A DNA stretch of 32,985 nucleotides from a virus. Of the stretch, positions 1-8,979 are shown piece after piece. Within the stretch, counting starts at the first letter, position 1, and the number at the start of each line of letters is the position of its first letter. The notes below the pieces were generated by a model that saw only the letters and a list, made by a program, of their open reading frames with translations, was not told where the DNA came from and made no database searches. The stretch spans positions 1 to 32,985 of the IMG/VR virus record IMGVR_UViG_3300043427_003388, one strand, 5' to 3'. A program made the position numbers and the translations under genes.

Positions 1-735
1 ACTGGTTGCAGCAGCAGAAGTAACTAGTTCACCAAACCCCTTGCCTCCGGCGACCCCGGTTGAAGCGGTATTGACGCTTGTTATTCCAGCTCCGGGCGCA
101 CCGCCTCCAGGGCCAAAATTGCTGGCTTGCCCAGTAGCACCACTGCCGCCATTTCCTGCAGATTGAGTGCCAGCAGCTCCGGTGTAGTTGTTTTGAACTC
201 CGTAATAACCGACAGCGCCACCAGCGGCAGATGTTGTACTACCTCCAGTACCAGCGTTGCCTCTCATTGCAACAACAAGGCTGCCAAATGATGATGAACC
301 TCCATTGCTGCCATTGGCTCCGTTTGTGTCATTAGTAGTTATGGCTGCGCCTCCACTCCCACCGGCACCAACAGTGACCGTCACTGTAGATCCTGCCAGT
401 GATGCCGGAAACCAGCGTGAGCTGAATCGAGCGCCAGCGCCGCCGCCACCGCCAGTTCGCACAGCCCCTGCAGCACCACGGCGCCCTGAACCGCCGCCAC
501 CACCACCGCCAACACACTCCACATAAACCATCGTCACACCAGCCGGCTTGGTCCAAGTGCCGCTGCTGGTGAACTCTTGGTAGTTGGCGGCGTTGATCGG
601 CACCATCGTGCCGGCAGTGTCCTTGATGTAGAACTTGTCGTTTGACTTGTCCCACGCCGGTTCGCCTACGTCAAAATCACCAGCACTCGGCGCTGCAGTG
701 CCGTTGCGGATGATGATCTTGGCTATCCGTGGCAT
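1..735 (-). CDS. Glycine-rich tail fibre protein (C-terminus off window)
   Basis: Reading leftward from ATG at 735, this frame stays open to the window edge, so at least 245 residues are present and the C-terminus is missing. The first 50 residues look like the short N-terminal domain of phage fibres (GEPAWDKSNDKFYIKD). Next comes a segment with SGTWTKPAGVTMVYVECVG, followed by long runs of glycine, serine, alanine and asparagine, which is typical of the Gly-rich domain of phage and cyanophage tail fibres. The likely role is host-surface recognition at the virion tail. It starts one base after the stop of the preceding fibre-like gene, so the two are probably co-transcribed. The exact receptor cannot be predicted. 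Confidence 0.75.
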   Translation of the reverse strand, partial: MPRIAKIIIRNGTAAPSAGDFDVGEPAWDKSNDKFYIKDTAGTMVPINAANYQEFTSSGTWTKPAGVTMVYVECVGGGGGGGSGRRGAAGAVRTGGGGGAGARFSSRWFPASLAGSTVTVTVGAGGSGGAAITTNDTNGANGSNGGSSSFGSLVVAMRGNAGTGGSTTSAAGGAVGYYGVQNNYTGAAGTQSAGNGGSGATGQASNFGPGGGAPGAGITSVNTASTGVAGGKGFGELVTSAAATS

Positions 736-736
736 A

Positions 737-1192
737 TCAGAAGGTGCCGCCGTCTACGGTTTCAACCGCAATGGTGACAAAGCCATTGCCAGCATCCTTG
801 GTCCAGCTCAAGCTGCTGTTAAGTCGGATCACGCCATCAGTGCCATCGGTGCCCCAGATGTAACCAGCGGTGCCGCCACTCACCACAGCCACTTTTTCGT
901 CGGTGCTTGTAGCGGGGATGTTCAGCGCGGACTTAAAACTGTTAAAGGTGATCTTCTTTTCTTTCTGCCCGCTGGTCTCGCTGGCATCGTGAATTAGGAT
1001 CAGATCATCGGCACCGCTGACGCTGCCCAGCGTGGTGAGATCATCAATCGCAGGCACCACCGGCAGCTTGGTGGTGGCATCAGTGGCGACGTGAAGCGTG
1101 CCACGGTCTGTAGTGACGTGCGGCTCACCAGCCAGCATCCCAGTGGTAGGTAGGTTGGCCTTCAGGCCACGCTTGAGCTGAAGTCTTGCCAT
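737..1192 (-). CDS. Tail fibre-like / tropism-determinant N-terminal domain protein
   Basis: The protein has 151 residues. The N-terminus (RLQLKRGLKANLPT, then GEPHVTTDRGTLHVATD) matches the module found at the N-terminus of phage fibre and tropism proteins, where a short beta segment anchors the fibre to the baseplate or tail. The C-terminal half ends in VDGGTF. It lies between the gpFII-like gene (2 bp upstream) and the glycine-rich fibre gene (1 bp downstream). The short length suggests a fibre adaptor rather than a full fibre. The gpFII-like protein upstream ends in LDGGTFN, a similar tail that hints at exchange of a fibre-repeat module. Confidence 0.6.
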   Translation of the reverse strand: MARLQLKRGLKANLPTTGMLAGEPHVTTDRGTLHVATDATTKLPVVPAIDDLTTLGSVSGADDLILIHDASETSGQKEKKITFNSFKSALNIPATSTDEKVAVVSGGTAGYIWGTDGTDGVIRLNSSLSWTKDAGNGFVTIAVETVDGGTF

Positions 1193-1194
1193 GG

Positions 1195-1638
1195 CTAGTT
1201 AAACGTCCCTCCGTCTAGGTTACCAGCTTCAGGTGTTGCGTCAGTCCATTTTGTGCCGTCGTAGACCAGGCTTTCTCCAGGCTCTGGATCAATCAGATCA
1301 ATGCCGGACAGATCATCCAGCCCAAACTCACGCGGATCCTGGCCCGGTGCGCTGCTCTCGGGTGCCAGCCTCGTCAGCATCAGATCAGTGAACGCACCAT
1401 CATCGATCTTCATCGCCTCGCGAACTTGATAGTTAACCCCGTCTACCGTGACGCCGTCGCCATACAACAGGCCGCCAAAGTCGGCCGTTCGCACCGTCAG
1501 CTTGTAGTCGGTGGTCAGCACCATGCCGTCAGCTACTACCTGGCTCGGCATGTCGAGGATGCCCTTGGCAGTCACCGCACCAGAAGTGCAGACGACCCCG
1601 AAGTCTTCCAAAAAGAGGCTGAGGTCTTCGGTAATCAC
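1195..1638 (-). CDS. gpFII-like head-tail joining protein with C-terminal extension
   Basis: The protein has 147 residues from a GTG start whose codon overlaps the stop of the upstream gene. Residues 1 to about 95 (FLEDFGV, TAKGILDMPSQ, LTTDYKLTVRTADFGGL, VDGVNYQVRE) follow the pattern of lambda gpFII-type connectors, which bind the completed head and accept the tail. Residues 96-147 are a separate extension containing GESLVYDGTKW and ending LDGGTFN, resembling the short repeats in phage fibre proteins. Its place after the capsid gene fits the lambda order, apart from the inserted propeller gene. A fusion of connector and fibre repeat is my inference. Confidence 0.6.
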   Translation of the reverse strand: MITEDLSLFLEDFGVVCTSGAVTAKGILDMPSQVVADGMVLTTDYKLTVRTADFGGLLYGDGVTVDGVNYQVREAMKIDDGAFTDLMLTRLAPESSAPGQDPREFGLDDLSGIDLIDPEPGESLVYDGTKWTDATPEAGNLDGGTFN

Positions 1639-2651
1639 AACGGCACCGCCTTCTGTCGTGCAATCAGGCTAGCCGCATCGCTCGCCAGCACTGCAACCTC
1701 AGTGCCCGTCCAGGCTGGCTGCCCCTTGATCATCACGTCACCGGTGAGGCGAATGCGCACCTCTCCACGAGCGCTCACTGCCGGCGCAATCTGGCGCAGC
1801 TGCTCTACGCGGATCGCATCAATCGCGCAATCAAGGTCGTTGCGCCCATAGGCAATCAACGCTTTCCGCCCAGACACCTCCAGCCCGCCCGGAAACACGC
1901 ACAGCGGCTGCCAGCCCTGCGTGGTCTCCGGCGCACCCCACTCTTCCTTGGCCGTCAGCACCGGTCCAGTCGACAGCATCATTGGTGCGTGTGGCGCCTT
2001 CGCCCCGAAAGTCAGCCATGCCGCGTGGTATAGCCGACTGCGTCGTGGGTGCTTCTCCCAGCTGTGGAACATCGTCAGCTTCTGCCCCTGCCAGTCGACT
2101 GCCGGCGTGCCGCCACTCATCCGCCCCCAACGCCAGCGCAGCGGCGCACTGCGCCATTCCTGCACCACCTCGTCGCCCTCGAGCTCGAGCACCGTCCAGC
2201 CAGCAGCGCCCATGTCGTAGATGCACCGCAGCGCACCCTCGGCCTCGAAGAACGTCCAGTTCTTTTCCTTGCTGCTCCAGTCGTTGGCGCCGTACTTCGG
2301 TATCCACATTGTGGATACGGTCCAGCTGCGGCCCTTTTTCGCCAGCCGGCCATACGCCTGCACGCACTTCCAGCCTTTCTCCAGCCCATACCGGGCGATG
2401 GAAAAGGCGATGTAGATCTCGCCGTCGAACCAGAACAGTCGCGGATCTTCCAGCGAGCAGCCCTTTTCGACGCTCGGCACCTTCAGCCGTTGATTGCGCA
2501 GTACATTCCGCGCAGCATCCATCTCGGCCAGCACGATCTCGCTGACCTTGAAGTTTTCCGGCTCAGACCGGTATGCCAAGAGAAAGCCCTCCCCGGTGCG
2601 AACCAGGGAGGGGTTGTAGTTTCGCTTGGCCTGAATCAGCCCAGCGATCAT
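1635..2651 (-). CDS. Five-bladed beta-propeller glycosidase-like protein (GH130/GH43-like)
   Basis: I chose the ATG at 2651, two bases after the capsid stop; the frame is open further upstream but that stretch is capsid coding sequence in another frame. The 338-residue protein has propeller landmarks: NPSLVRTGEGFLLAYR near the N-terminus, SLEDPRLFWFDGEIYIAFS, RMSGGTPAVDWQGQKLTMFHSW, then VFPGGLEVSGRKALIAYG. This order (ED-R-L, SGGTP, FPGG, YG-ND) resembles glycoside hydrolase or phosphorylase family 130. Whether catalytic acids are retained is not certain. It sits inside the head operon between capsid and connector genes, so it may be a virion decoration, a tailspike-like enzyme or a late-expressed moron. 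There is no signal peptide. Confidence 0.55.
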   Translation of the reverse strand: MIAGLIQAKRNYNPSLVRTGEGFLLAYRSEPENFKVSEIVLAEMDAARNVLRNQRLKVPSVEKGCSLEDPRLFWFDGEIYIAFSIARYGLEKGWKCVQAYGRLAKKGRSWTVSTMWIPKYGANDWSSKEKNWTFFEAEGALRCIYDMGAAGWTVLELEGDEVVQEWRSAPLRWRWGRMSGGTPAVDWQGQKLTMFHSWEKHPRRSRLYHAAWLTFGAKAPHAPMMLSTGPVLTAKEEWGAPETTQGWQPLCVFPGGLEVSGRKALIAYGRNDLDCAIDAIRVEQLRQIAPAVSARGEVRIRLTGDVMIKGQPAWTGTEVAVLASDAASLIARQKAVPL

Positions 2652-2653
2652 GC

Positions 2654-4906
2654 TCAGGACAGAGCGCCGGTGCCGTAGCAGAAGGCGCCAGCTTGCTTCA
2701 CAGCGAAGTCCACATCCTGCAGAGCAATGATGCGAACGGTGCCGCTGGTGGCGCCGGCATAAGGATCGAGGGTCAGATCCAGACCGGACCACAGGCCCAT
2801 GATCATCTGGTCGAAGGCACCGAAGATGATGTCATCGAAGGCCAGCTGGTTGGAGATCACGGCGGGATAGCCGTTCACTTCATTGTTCTCGTACACGAAG
2901 CCAGCGGCCACGGCAGAGGCAGACTTGGCGGTGGACTTCAGAGCGCCGCGGGCAGCAGCGTTCATCAGGTAGAACAGCGAGCCGGCGTCGGCGTTGTCCT
3001 TGGCCACCTCGGTCTCCATGTCGATCAGCTCGGCAAAGGTGCCGTAGCCGGTCAGAGCCTTGGTGTTGATGCCGACAGTGTTCACCAGGCCGAGGGGCTG
3101 GTTGCTGGAGCCGGAGCCGTAGATGCCAGCGCGGTCGATCTCGAGGGCGATCACGCGAGCCAGGTCGTTGCGCACCATCTGCTCCACGTCGATGGAGCTC
3201 TGGAGCAGCAGGCGACGCGAGTAGTCGACGAAAGCGCCAACGGTTTTTGGCGACATTGTCACCTGTCCGAGGGTCTCTTGGCTCTCGGTAGGAGCATTGC
3301 CTTCACCCACCCAGTAAGCAGTGGCAGCGCCGGTCTGCTTGGGGATAGCGATGTTGCCCTGGAGGCCGTTGAGCACGGTGGCGCCCACGTTGGCCAGAGC
3401 CAGCTTGTTGCGGAGCAGCTCGATGAACGAACCAGCCAGCAGGTCGGTGGCAACTAGGTTGCCGCCAGCAGTGGCAGGGGAGGTGGCGAGGTCACGACGA
3501 AGCACCTCGTTGGGCACCATCAGACCGTTGGCGGGCTTGCCGTAAGCCTTGGCAGCAGCGTCAGAAACCTCGCGCTCGAAAGCGGCGGCTTCAGCAGCCT
3601 GCTTGTCGCCAGGGTTGGCGAGATAGTTCAGAGCACGCAGGAAGGAATAGCTGCGGGTCTCTTTCTCGTTGAGGCCGACCTCGGAGGTCGATTCGATGCG
3701 GTGCTCCACTTTGGTGCTGCGGGTGTCGATTTTTTCGAGGAAGGCAGCACGGGCCTCGTCGAGGCTGCGGCCACCGTCGATGAGCTCACGTGCAAGCTCG
3801 GTCATGCCGTGCTTGTCGCCGAGGGCGGTGATGGAAGCGATACGGCTACGCTCGGCCTCGACGGCCTTGGACCGGATCACCTCCACGTCAGGGGTGGTGT
3901 TCTCCATGTGAACCTCAGGTTCTTGAGGGGTTGGTGATGCGGCGGTGGCCGCAGAGTCGATCGCAAGCGACCGGCCGATTCCGATAGTCGGATCTGCAGG
4001 CACACTAACAACCGAGACTTCGTACGGACTCCAACGAGTGGCTACGAAGTTGTCGCCACGCTCCTCCATCTTGTCGATGGCATAACCAAAGCTGACGCCC
4101 CGAAGAACGCCATCCTTGACATCAGCCATCACTTCCTTGGCGAAGCTGTTGCGGGAGAAGCGGACCTTGACGTAGCCGCGCTTCTTATCGCCGTCGATCC
4201 ATGCCCGCTCAACGACACCCACCACCCGGTCAGGGTTGTGGTTGAAGAGAAGCGGAGCACCGTCATTAAGACGGCTCAGATCAGCGGCGTCACCCTCATG
4301 GCTCAGTACTTCGTTTCCGAAGTACCGGGCCACGGGGTATTCAGAGCTGAAGGGGAATTCAAACGAGCGGTCTTCGACCTCTGCAAATGCAGTGACCTCG
4401 GTCCGCTGGTACTTGCCCTCCATGGAGCGAAGTGCGTCAATCTTGGTCAGGGTGCTGAAGCGGTGACCGACCATTGTCTCAGTCGCTTCCCAGCCCTCGG
4501 TGCTTTCGCGGAAAATTCGAATCAAAGCAGCAGGGTCTTCCTCGCTCGCCTCGATGCTGAATTCGCTGTCCGGCACACCAAGCGTGCCTTCGCGCATGAT
4601 GTGCTCGATTCGGCCACGGGCGCGACCGCCAGAGCTGTTCCAGCTAACAAAATCACCGGTCTTCAGGTCGCCAGGCTTGGCACGCTCGGCTGCCATCGGC
4701 ATTTCCTCAGCGCCTTTCTCGGCGTACTCCTCGGATTCGGTCTCTTCGCCAGCAAGCGTTTCGATCACATCCTCGACCACTTCGGCCATGTGCTCGGCTA
4801 CCACTTCAGCGACAGTTTCGCCGATCGCAGCCACTTGCTCGTCCGTCAGATCGTGCATTGCACGCTCTTCTTCCGATGCCTCGAGTTGTTCTTTGAGTTC
4901 GTCCAT
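2654..4906 (-). CDS. Fused Tudor-like domain, HK97-type prohead protease and major capsid protein
   Basis: The protein has 750 residues in four parts. Residues 1-75 are acidic and helical. Residues about 76-160 resemble the DUF2945/Tudor-like domain (GDFVSWNSSGGRARGRI, EEDPAALIRIFRES, GHRFSTL). Residues about 165-315 are an HK97-family prohead protease, with a likely catalytic histidine at 223 (FNHNPDRVVG) and serine at 272 (LRGVSFGYAI). Residues about 330-400 are a helical delta or scaffold-like region, and about 420-750 are an HK97-fold major capsid protein (AYWVGEGNAP, FVDYSRRLLLQSS, IYGSGSSNQPLGLVN). The ATG shares one base with the portal stop. The protease presumably frees itself and the capsid during head maturation. 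Protease-capsid fusions are known; the added Tudor-like domain is unusual. Confidence 0.88.
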   Translation of the reverse strand: MDELKEQLEASEEERAMHDLTDEQVAAIGETVAEVVAEHMAEVVEDVIETLAGEETESEEYAEKGAEEMPMAAERAKPGDLKTGDFVSWNSSGGRARGRIEHIMREGTLGVPDSEFSIEASEEDPAALIRIFRESTEGWEATETMVGHRFSTLTKIDALRSMEGKYQRTEVTAFAEVEDRSFEFPFSSEYPVARYFGNEVLSHEGDAADLSRLNDGAPLLFNHNPDRVVGVVERAWIDGDKKRGYVKVRFSRNSFAKEVMADVKDGVLRGVSFGYAIDKMEERGDNFVATRWSPYEVSVVSVPADPTIGIGRSLAIDSAATAASPTPQEPEVHMENTTPDVEVIRSKAVEAERSRIASITALGDKHGMTELARELIDGGRSLDEARAAFLEKIDTRSTKVEHRIESTSEVGLNEKETRSYSFLRALNYLANPGDKQAAEAAAFEREVSDAAAKAYGKPANGLMVPNEVLRRDLATSPATAGGNLVATDLLAGSFIELLRNKLALANVGATVLNGLQGNIAIPKQTGAATAYWVGEGNAPTESQETLGQVTMSPKTVGAFVDYSRRLLLQSSIDVEQMVRNDLARVIALEIDRAGIYGSGSSNQPLGLVNTVGINTKALTGYGTFAELIDMETEVAKDNADAGSLFYLMNAAARGALKSTAKSASAVAAGFVYENNEVNGYPAVISNQLAFDDIIFGAFDQMIMGLWSGLDLTLDPYAGATSGTVRIIALQDVDFAVKQAGAFCYGTGALS

Positions 4907-6522
4907 CAGTTAAGCGGTCCCTCTGGACGCTCAGATTGAACTTCATCTACCTTAGACGCTTTCTTGCGACGCGATCTTGCAGGCCGGCGGGGAGGCTCAT
5001 CCGTGGGGCTCGCAGCCTCCCCGCCTACCGGCTGCTCCTGGGGGGCGAGAGCAGCCGGGTTCATGTCGGCATCAAGCTGGACGCCGAGATCGGTAGCAGT
5101 CTTCCGTTCTCGGGCGATCTGCTGAAGGTTCTCATCCAGATCGCCGCCCAGCTGGGCGCAGATCTGAGCCTTGGTCATATAGCCCGCCGCTTCCATCTCG
5201 CGGTAAGCCTTGACTTCCTTCAGCGGGTCGACCCAGCTCCAGCCACGCGCCAGCCATTTCGGGCTGTCATAACGCTCGGGCCGCAGCTCATAGTCGGGCA
5301 GCGCCAGCTCGCCGCTCAGCACCGCCACATCCATCCACTCGCGGAACACCCGCATGTGGAAGTTTTCGATCAGGTACTGCTGCACCACCTTCCAGTGGTC
5401 GCGGTCCTCGAGTAGGCTCAGGCGGCTGCTGGAGTAGTTGGTCTCAGAGAAGTCCCTCGAGAGGGTCTCGTAACTGCAGCCAAAGCCCGAAGCAAAGCGC
5501 CTGGTCTTGGCACGCACGAAGTCCTCATACTGCGCATCCGGTGACTTCAGATCCGGCACGATCACCGACTGGCCCGGATCCAAATACTTGAACACGCCCG
5601 GCTCGAACTCGCTGATTCGTTGGCCGTTCTCAACATCATCAGCCTCAAGCTCACCTTCTGGCGAGGTCACAAAGCCCATCAGCGACGCTGCACTGCGAGC
5701 ACGGACCACCGCAGCCTCTTCGTAGCCGGCCAGCTGGTGCGCATCGGTGATGATCGGCGCGAACCAGGGCACTCCACGGTGCTGGTTTGGGCGTTCAGGC
5801 ACGAAAAGGTGGATGACATCCTTGGCCGGCAGAAAGACGTGCTTCACCGTCGCCTTTTCAGTCGCTCCCTGGAACCAATAGTCGCCTGGGTGGCGGGTCA
5901 GGAACGCATACTGCACCGGGCGGCCATAGCGATCGATCTCGACCCCCATCCGCCATTCATTGCCCTTGGCGCTCACCGCACCGTTGTACTCGTCGTCGAG
6001 CAGGTCGCTTTCGATGATCTCCAGCGCCATCGGAACCTTGCTGCCGCCGAACGGCTTGCGGTGGATCCTGAACAGCACCTCACCGCTCTCAGGCAGCGCG
6101 CCAACAGCTAGCCACTCGAGCATGTGGAAGCTGCTCTTGCCCGCCACATCGCAGTGATCCTTGCGGCACCAACGCTCCCACTTCGCTTCAATCAGGCCAT
6201 TGATCCGGTCATCGCGCTTATTGCCGCGCAGGCTCATCACCTGTGACTGCAGCTTGACGCCCTGGCCGACCACGTTGATCTGCGTCGTCCGCTTGGCCTG
6301 CCGGGCGTACGGGTTGTCCCGCACCATCTGGCGCGAGCGATCTCGCAGCTTGCGCAGGCTGGTCTTGATCTCAGCGTCAGCGCTGGTGCCGTTGCTGATC
6401 CAGTCGCTGGTCAGCCGGTTGATGATCGCACCGGCATAGGTGCGACGCCGGCGTCGCGGCTGCTCCGGCTGCGGCTTTGGCCCGAATCCCAGGGCGGTCA
6501 TTACGCGAGTGCGGAGTCCCAT
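4906..6522 (-). CDS. Lambda gpB-type portal protein
   Basis: This 538-residue protein matches the lambda gpB-like portal family (Phage_portal_2). Visible landmarks are a basic N-terminus, SRQMVRDNPYARQAKRTTQINVVG, the middle ESGEVLFRIHRK followed by LEIIESDLLD, and the stem and crown region with VVRARSAASLMGF, FEPGVFKYLDPGQ and SETNYSSSRLSLLEDRDHW. The C-terminal 60 residues are charged and disordered, ending in a lysine/arginine-rich stretch. The portal forms the dodecameric ring through which terminase pumps DNA and where the connector docks. It overlaps the capsid-fusion start by one base and is preceded by the gpW-like gene, the lambda order. Confidence 0.93.
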   Translation of the reverse strand: MGLRTRVMTALGFGPKPQPEQPRRRRRTYAGAIINRLTSDWISNGTSADAEIKTSLRKLRDRSRQMVRDNPYARQAKRTTQINVVGQGVKLQSQVMSLRGNKRDDRINGLIEAKWERWCRKDHCDVAGKSSFHMLEWLAVGALPESGEVLFRIHRKPFGGSKVPMALEIIESDLLDDEYNGAVSAKGNEWRMGVEIDRYGRPVQYAFLTRHPGDYWFQGATEKATVKHVFLPAKDVIHLFVPERPNQHRGVPWFAPIITDAHQLAGYEEAAVVRARSAASLMGFVTSPEGELEADDVENGQRISEFEPGVFKYLDPGQSVIVPDLKSPDAQYEDFVRAKTRRFASGFGCSYETLSRDFSETNYSSSRLSLLEDRDHWKVVQQYLIENFHMRVFREWMDVAVLSGELALPDYELRPERYDSPKWLARGWSWVDPLKEVKAYREMEAAGYMTKAQICAQLGGDLDENLQQIARERKTATDLGVQLDADMNPAALAPQEQPVGGEAASPTDEPPRRPARSRRKKASKVDEVQSERPEGPLN

Positions 6523-7142
6523 CAGCGGCCACCAAAGCGGACATACATGTTGTGCGGGTTGCCAAGACCATTGGCGATCATTGCCGCCTTGTTCTCACGG
6601 GCAACCACGGCCTTGAGCCGTGACTCAAGCGCCAGCAGCTCGGCTAGGTCATAGCGCTTCAGGTTGCGAGTACCGATCCGGTACTCCTGCACTGCACCGC
6701 CATTCATCAGGCTGCGAATTGCTGCCTGCACTGCATCCAGATCCTTCTGCGCCTGCGACCGGCCATCAAACGCGCTTGGCTGGCCCGCATAAGCAAGGTT
6801 CGCCTCAACTGTCAGCGAACCGCTGCCGATCGTGGTCTTCGCGCCGCCCACGTTGGCGGTCGCCACCGCCTGGAAGTACCAGTCACCGGCGATAAAGCCC
6901 GCAGTGGTCGCCGACGAAATCGTGAACGTCCAGCCGCTGCCGGCCGGCGTGCCCACCACCGTCACACCAGCCACCGTGGCGCCTTGGTGGTTGTGATTCG
7001 TGCGCAGGTAGTAGGTCAGGCCGTGGTTGCTGCCGTCGATCGGCGCTCCAAACACGTCCACAGTGGGCTCGTCGCGCCACACGACCGTGTCACCTGCCCG
7101 GATTTTGGAAGGAATCTTCACGGCCTCACCACTGGCGGACAA
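6522..7142 (-). CDS. gpW-like head-tail connector with N-terminal beta domain
   Basis: The protein is up to 206 residues. The C-terminal 75 residues (DLDAVQAAIRSLMNGGAVQEY, IGTRNLKRYDLAELLALESRLKAVVARE, then NPHNMYVRF) align with the pattern of lambda gpW-type connectors, small helical proteins that plug the portal. Residues about 10-115 are rich in T, G, V and S and look like an immunoglobulin-like beta domain (TPAGSGWTFTISSATTAG). The frame opens at TTG 7142, overlapping the terminase end by 17 bases; GTG at 7121 is an alternative start just past the terminase stop. Neither has a convincing ribosome site. Gene order supports the role; the fused N-terminal domain is unexplained. Confidence 0.65.
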   Translation of the reverse strand: MSASGEAVKIPSKIRAGDTVVWRDEPTVDVFGAPIDGSNHGLTYYLRTNHNHQGATVAGVTVVGTPAGSGWTFTISSATTAGFIAGDWYFQAVATANVGGAKTTIGSGSLTVEANLAYAGQPSAFDGRSQAQKDLDAVQAAIRSLMNGGAVQEYRIGTRNLKRYDLAELLALESRLKAVVARENKAAMIANGLGNPHNMYVRFGGR

Positions 7143-8979
7143 AACTCCGTTTTGGAGCCTTGTTAGATCTTAGCGGGGCCTTTCGCTCCCTTTCTACGGG
7201 CTTTTCGAGCCGTTTCTCCAGTTGATCCCAGATGGTTCTTCGGTCGTACCGCTGGTACAGCCGATTTAATCCTGCGTACGCATAAACAAGCTCGTCCAAT
7301 GCCTCATTGCGCTGGCTCGATTTCTTTACCCAAACTCTCTCGGGGTAACCGCGAACGAATCGGGTGATCTGCTTTTCTGCTGTCAACTCCTCGAAATACT
7401 CCTTGCCGGCTTCTGCGTAGAAGTGCAGGTAGCCCGGCCCAGGTTCGTTGTGCTTCAACCGTCCAAACAGCAGGCTCTTCACGGTGTCGGATCCGACCGG
7501 GTAGACCTCCGCCCCTTTCTTGAGCGCACGGCCCTTGTGGTTCAAATCAACCTTCGATGGCTTGCCGATCGGTGGCTTACCCTTCTGGCTCTGGCCCTTG
7601 ATCGCGATCACGCCCATGTTCTGCCGTTCGCGGGCGTACTGGTACACCTCCATCGTGTGGTGACCGCCAGAGTCGATGCAGACCACGTCCGGCCTGATTT
7701 CAGCGCCCAGCGCATGCTTGAACGGCTGCAGCAAGATCTCATCCAGCTGCTTCCATGGCTCCGGTCGGCTCGGGTCGCCATGGATCACCTGGCGATCGAT
7801 AAGCCAGCCTTCTTCTTCGCGGCCCCACGCCCAGATCGACAGGCTGAGCCTGTTGTCCTGCACGTCGCAGCCGATCGTGATTGCTGATGCTTCAGCCGGC
7901 ACCATCTGGCTTTCGTAGAACTCCGCACGCTCCAGCAGGCTGTCGGCGCCCACCTTCGCCGCGTAATCGTCCTCCCAGGATTCACCTAAGACGGTGTTGA
8001 CGAACGTCTTCAGCGCCTCAGGATCAGACTTCGCCTCAAGAAATTCATCACGCAGGTTGTCCCAGCTCGCGTTTGGTGAATAGCTGTAGGCCGCCCAGAT
8101 GTGGAAGCTCGCGTGCTTGCCGTTGCCCGGTGCCGTCGCTCGCCACTGGCCGCGCTCCACCATCCAGCGCTTCTTGGAATGCGGAATCAGAACGCCGCAA
8201 CTCTCGCAGACGTAATTCACTGGCGACAGCTGATCGTCCCAGCGCATGTTCGCCCACTTCAGATATTGCATGTGCCCGCAGTCGGGGCAGGGCACGAAAT
8301 ACCGACGCTGGTCGCCCTGGCTGAACAGTCGCTCGATCCGACTTGCATCCTTCAGGGTCGGTGTCGACCCAGCCACGATCTTGCGGTTCCAGTAATACTC
8401 CGTCCGTCGGATGCCGAGCTTGATCTGGTCGCCCTCGGGGCCGGCACTCGGTGGGTAGCCGTCCGTCTCGTCGAACATCACGATCCGTCGGCTGACACGG
8501 CGGAAGCCACGCGGGCTGTTGGCGCCCACCAGGCCGAGCGTTCCACCCGGATACTGCTTCTGCAGGATCGTGTTGGCGCCGTCCTTTGCCTTGCTGTCGC
8601 TCACCAACCCCTTGAGCACCGGCACGTCGCGCAGCATCGGCGCAATCTCCTCTTTCGAGTAGCCCTGGGCGTCCTCGATCGTCGGCTGCACCAGCATCAT
8701 CGGGCAGGGATCCTGGTGGATGTGGAACGCGATGCAGGCGTTCAGACACTTGGTGTAGCCGACCCTGGCGCTCTTCATCACCGAGATCTGCTCGATCGAC
8801 GGATCCGTGATCGCGTTCATGATGCCCTTCTGGTAAGGCAGCGTGTGCCAGCGGCCGGCCTCAGCGCTGGACTCAGCCGACAAGTAGAAATACCGGTCAG
8901 CCCACTCGCTCAGCGTCAGCTTCTCCGGTGGCTTCCACGCCTGCAGCGCAGCCTTTGCGATGTCGTTGATGTCAGCCAT
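7126..8979 (-). CDS. Terminase large subunit, lambda gpA type
   Basis: The 617-residue protein carries the packaging ATPase signature: a deviant Walker A at about 70-77 (SARVGYTK), Walker B at 167-171 (VMFDE), the coupling region AGSTPTLKDASRIE, and a zinc-finger-like insert with Cys231/Cys234 and Cys258/Cys261. The C-terminal nuclease region includes GCDVQDNRLSLSIWAWG and VVCIDSGGHHTMEVY. gpA-type terminases cut concatemers at cos sites and pump DNA into proheads through the portal. The start overlaps the end of the small-subunit gene by 8 bases, so the two are translationally coupled. A cos site was not identifiable by eye. Confidence 0.95.
   Translation of the reverse strand: MADINDIAKAALQAWKPPEKLTLSEWADRYFYLSAESSAEAGRWHTLPYQKGIMNAITDPSIEQISVMKSARVGYTKCLNACIAFHIHQDPCPMMLVQPTIEDAQGYSKEEIAPMLRDVPVLKGLVSDSKAKDGANTILQKQYPGGTLGLVGANSPRGFRRVSRRIVMFDETDGYPPSAGPEGDQIKLGIRRTEYYWNRKIVAGSTPTLKDASRIERLFSQGDQRRYFVPCPDCGHMQYLKWANMRWDDQLSPVNYVCESCGVLIPHSKKRWMVERGQWRATAPGNGKHASFHIWAAYSYSPNASWDNLRDEFLEAKSDPEALKTFVNTVLGESWEDDYAAKVGADSLLERAEFYESQMVPAEASAITIGCDVQDNRLSLSIWAWGREEEGWLIDRQVIHGDPSRPEPWKQLDEILLQPFKHALGAEIRPDVVCIDSGGHHTMEVYQYARERQNMGVIAIKGQSQKGKPPIGKPSKVDLNHKGRALKKGAEVYPVGSDTVKSLLFGRLKHNEPGPGYLHFYAEAGKEYFEELTAEKQITRFVRGYPERVWVKKSSQRNEALDELVYAYAGLNRLYQRYDRRTIWDQLEKRLEKPVERERKAPLRSNKAPKRSFVRQW

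Noticed and set aside
1-1192. Diversity-generating retroelement acting on the tail genes
   Set aside because: The fibre N-terminal domain resembles that of tropism determinants, but no reverse transcriptase, template repeat or variable repeat is visible in the window.
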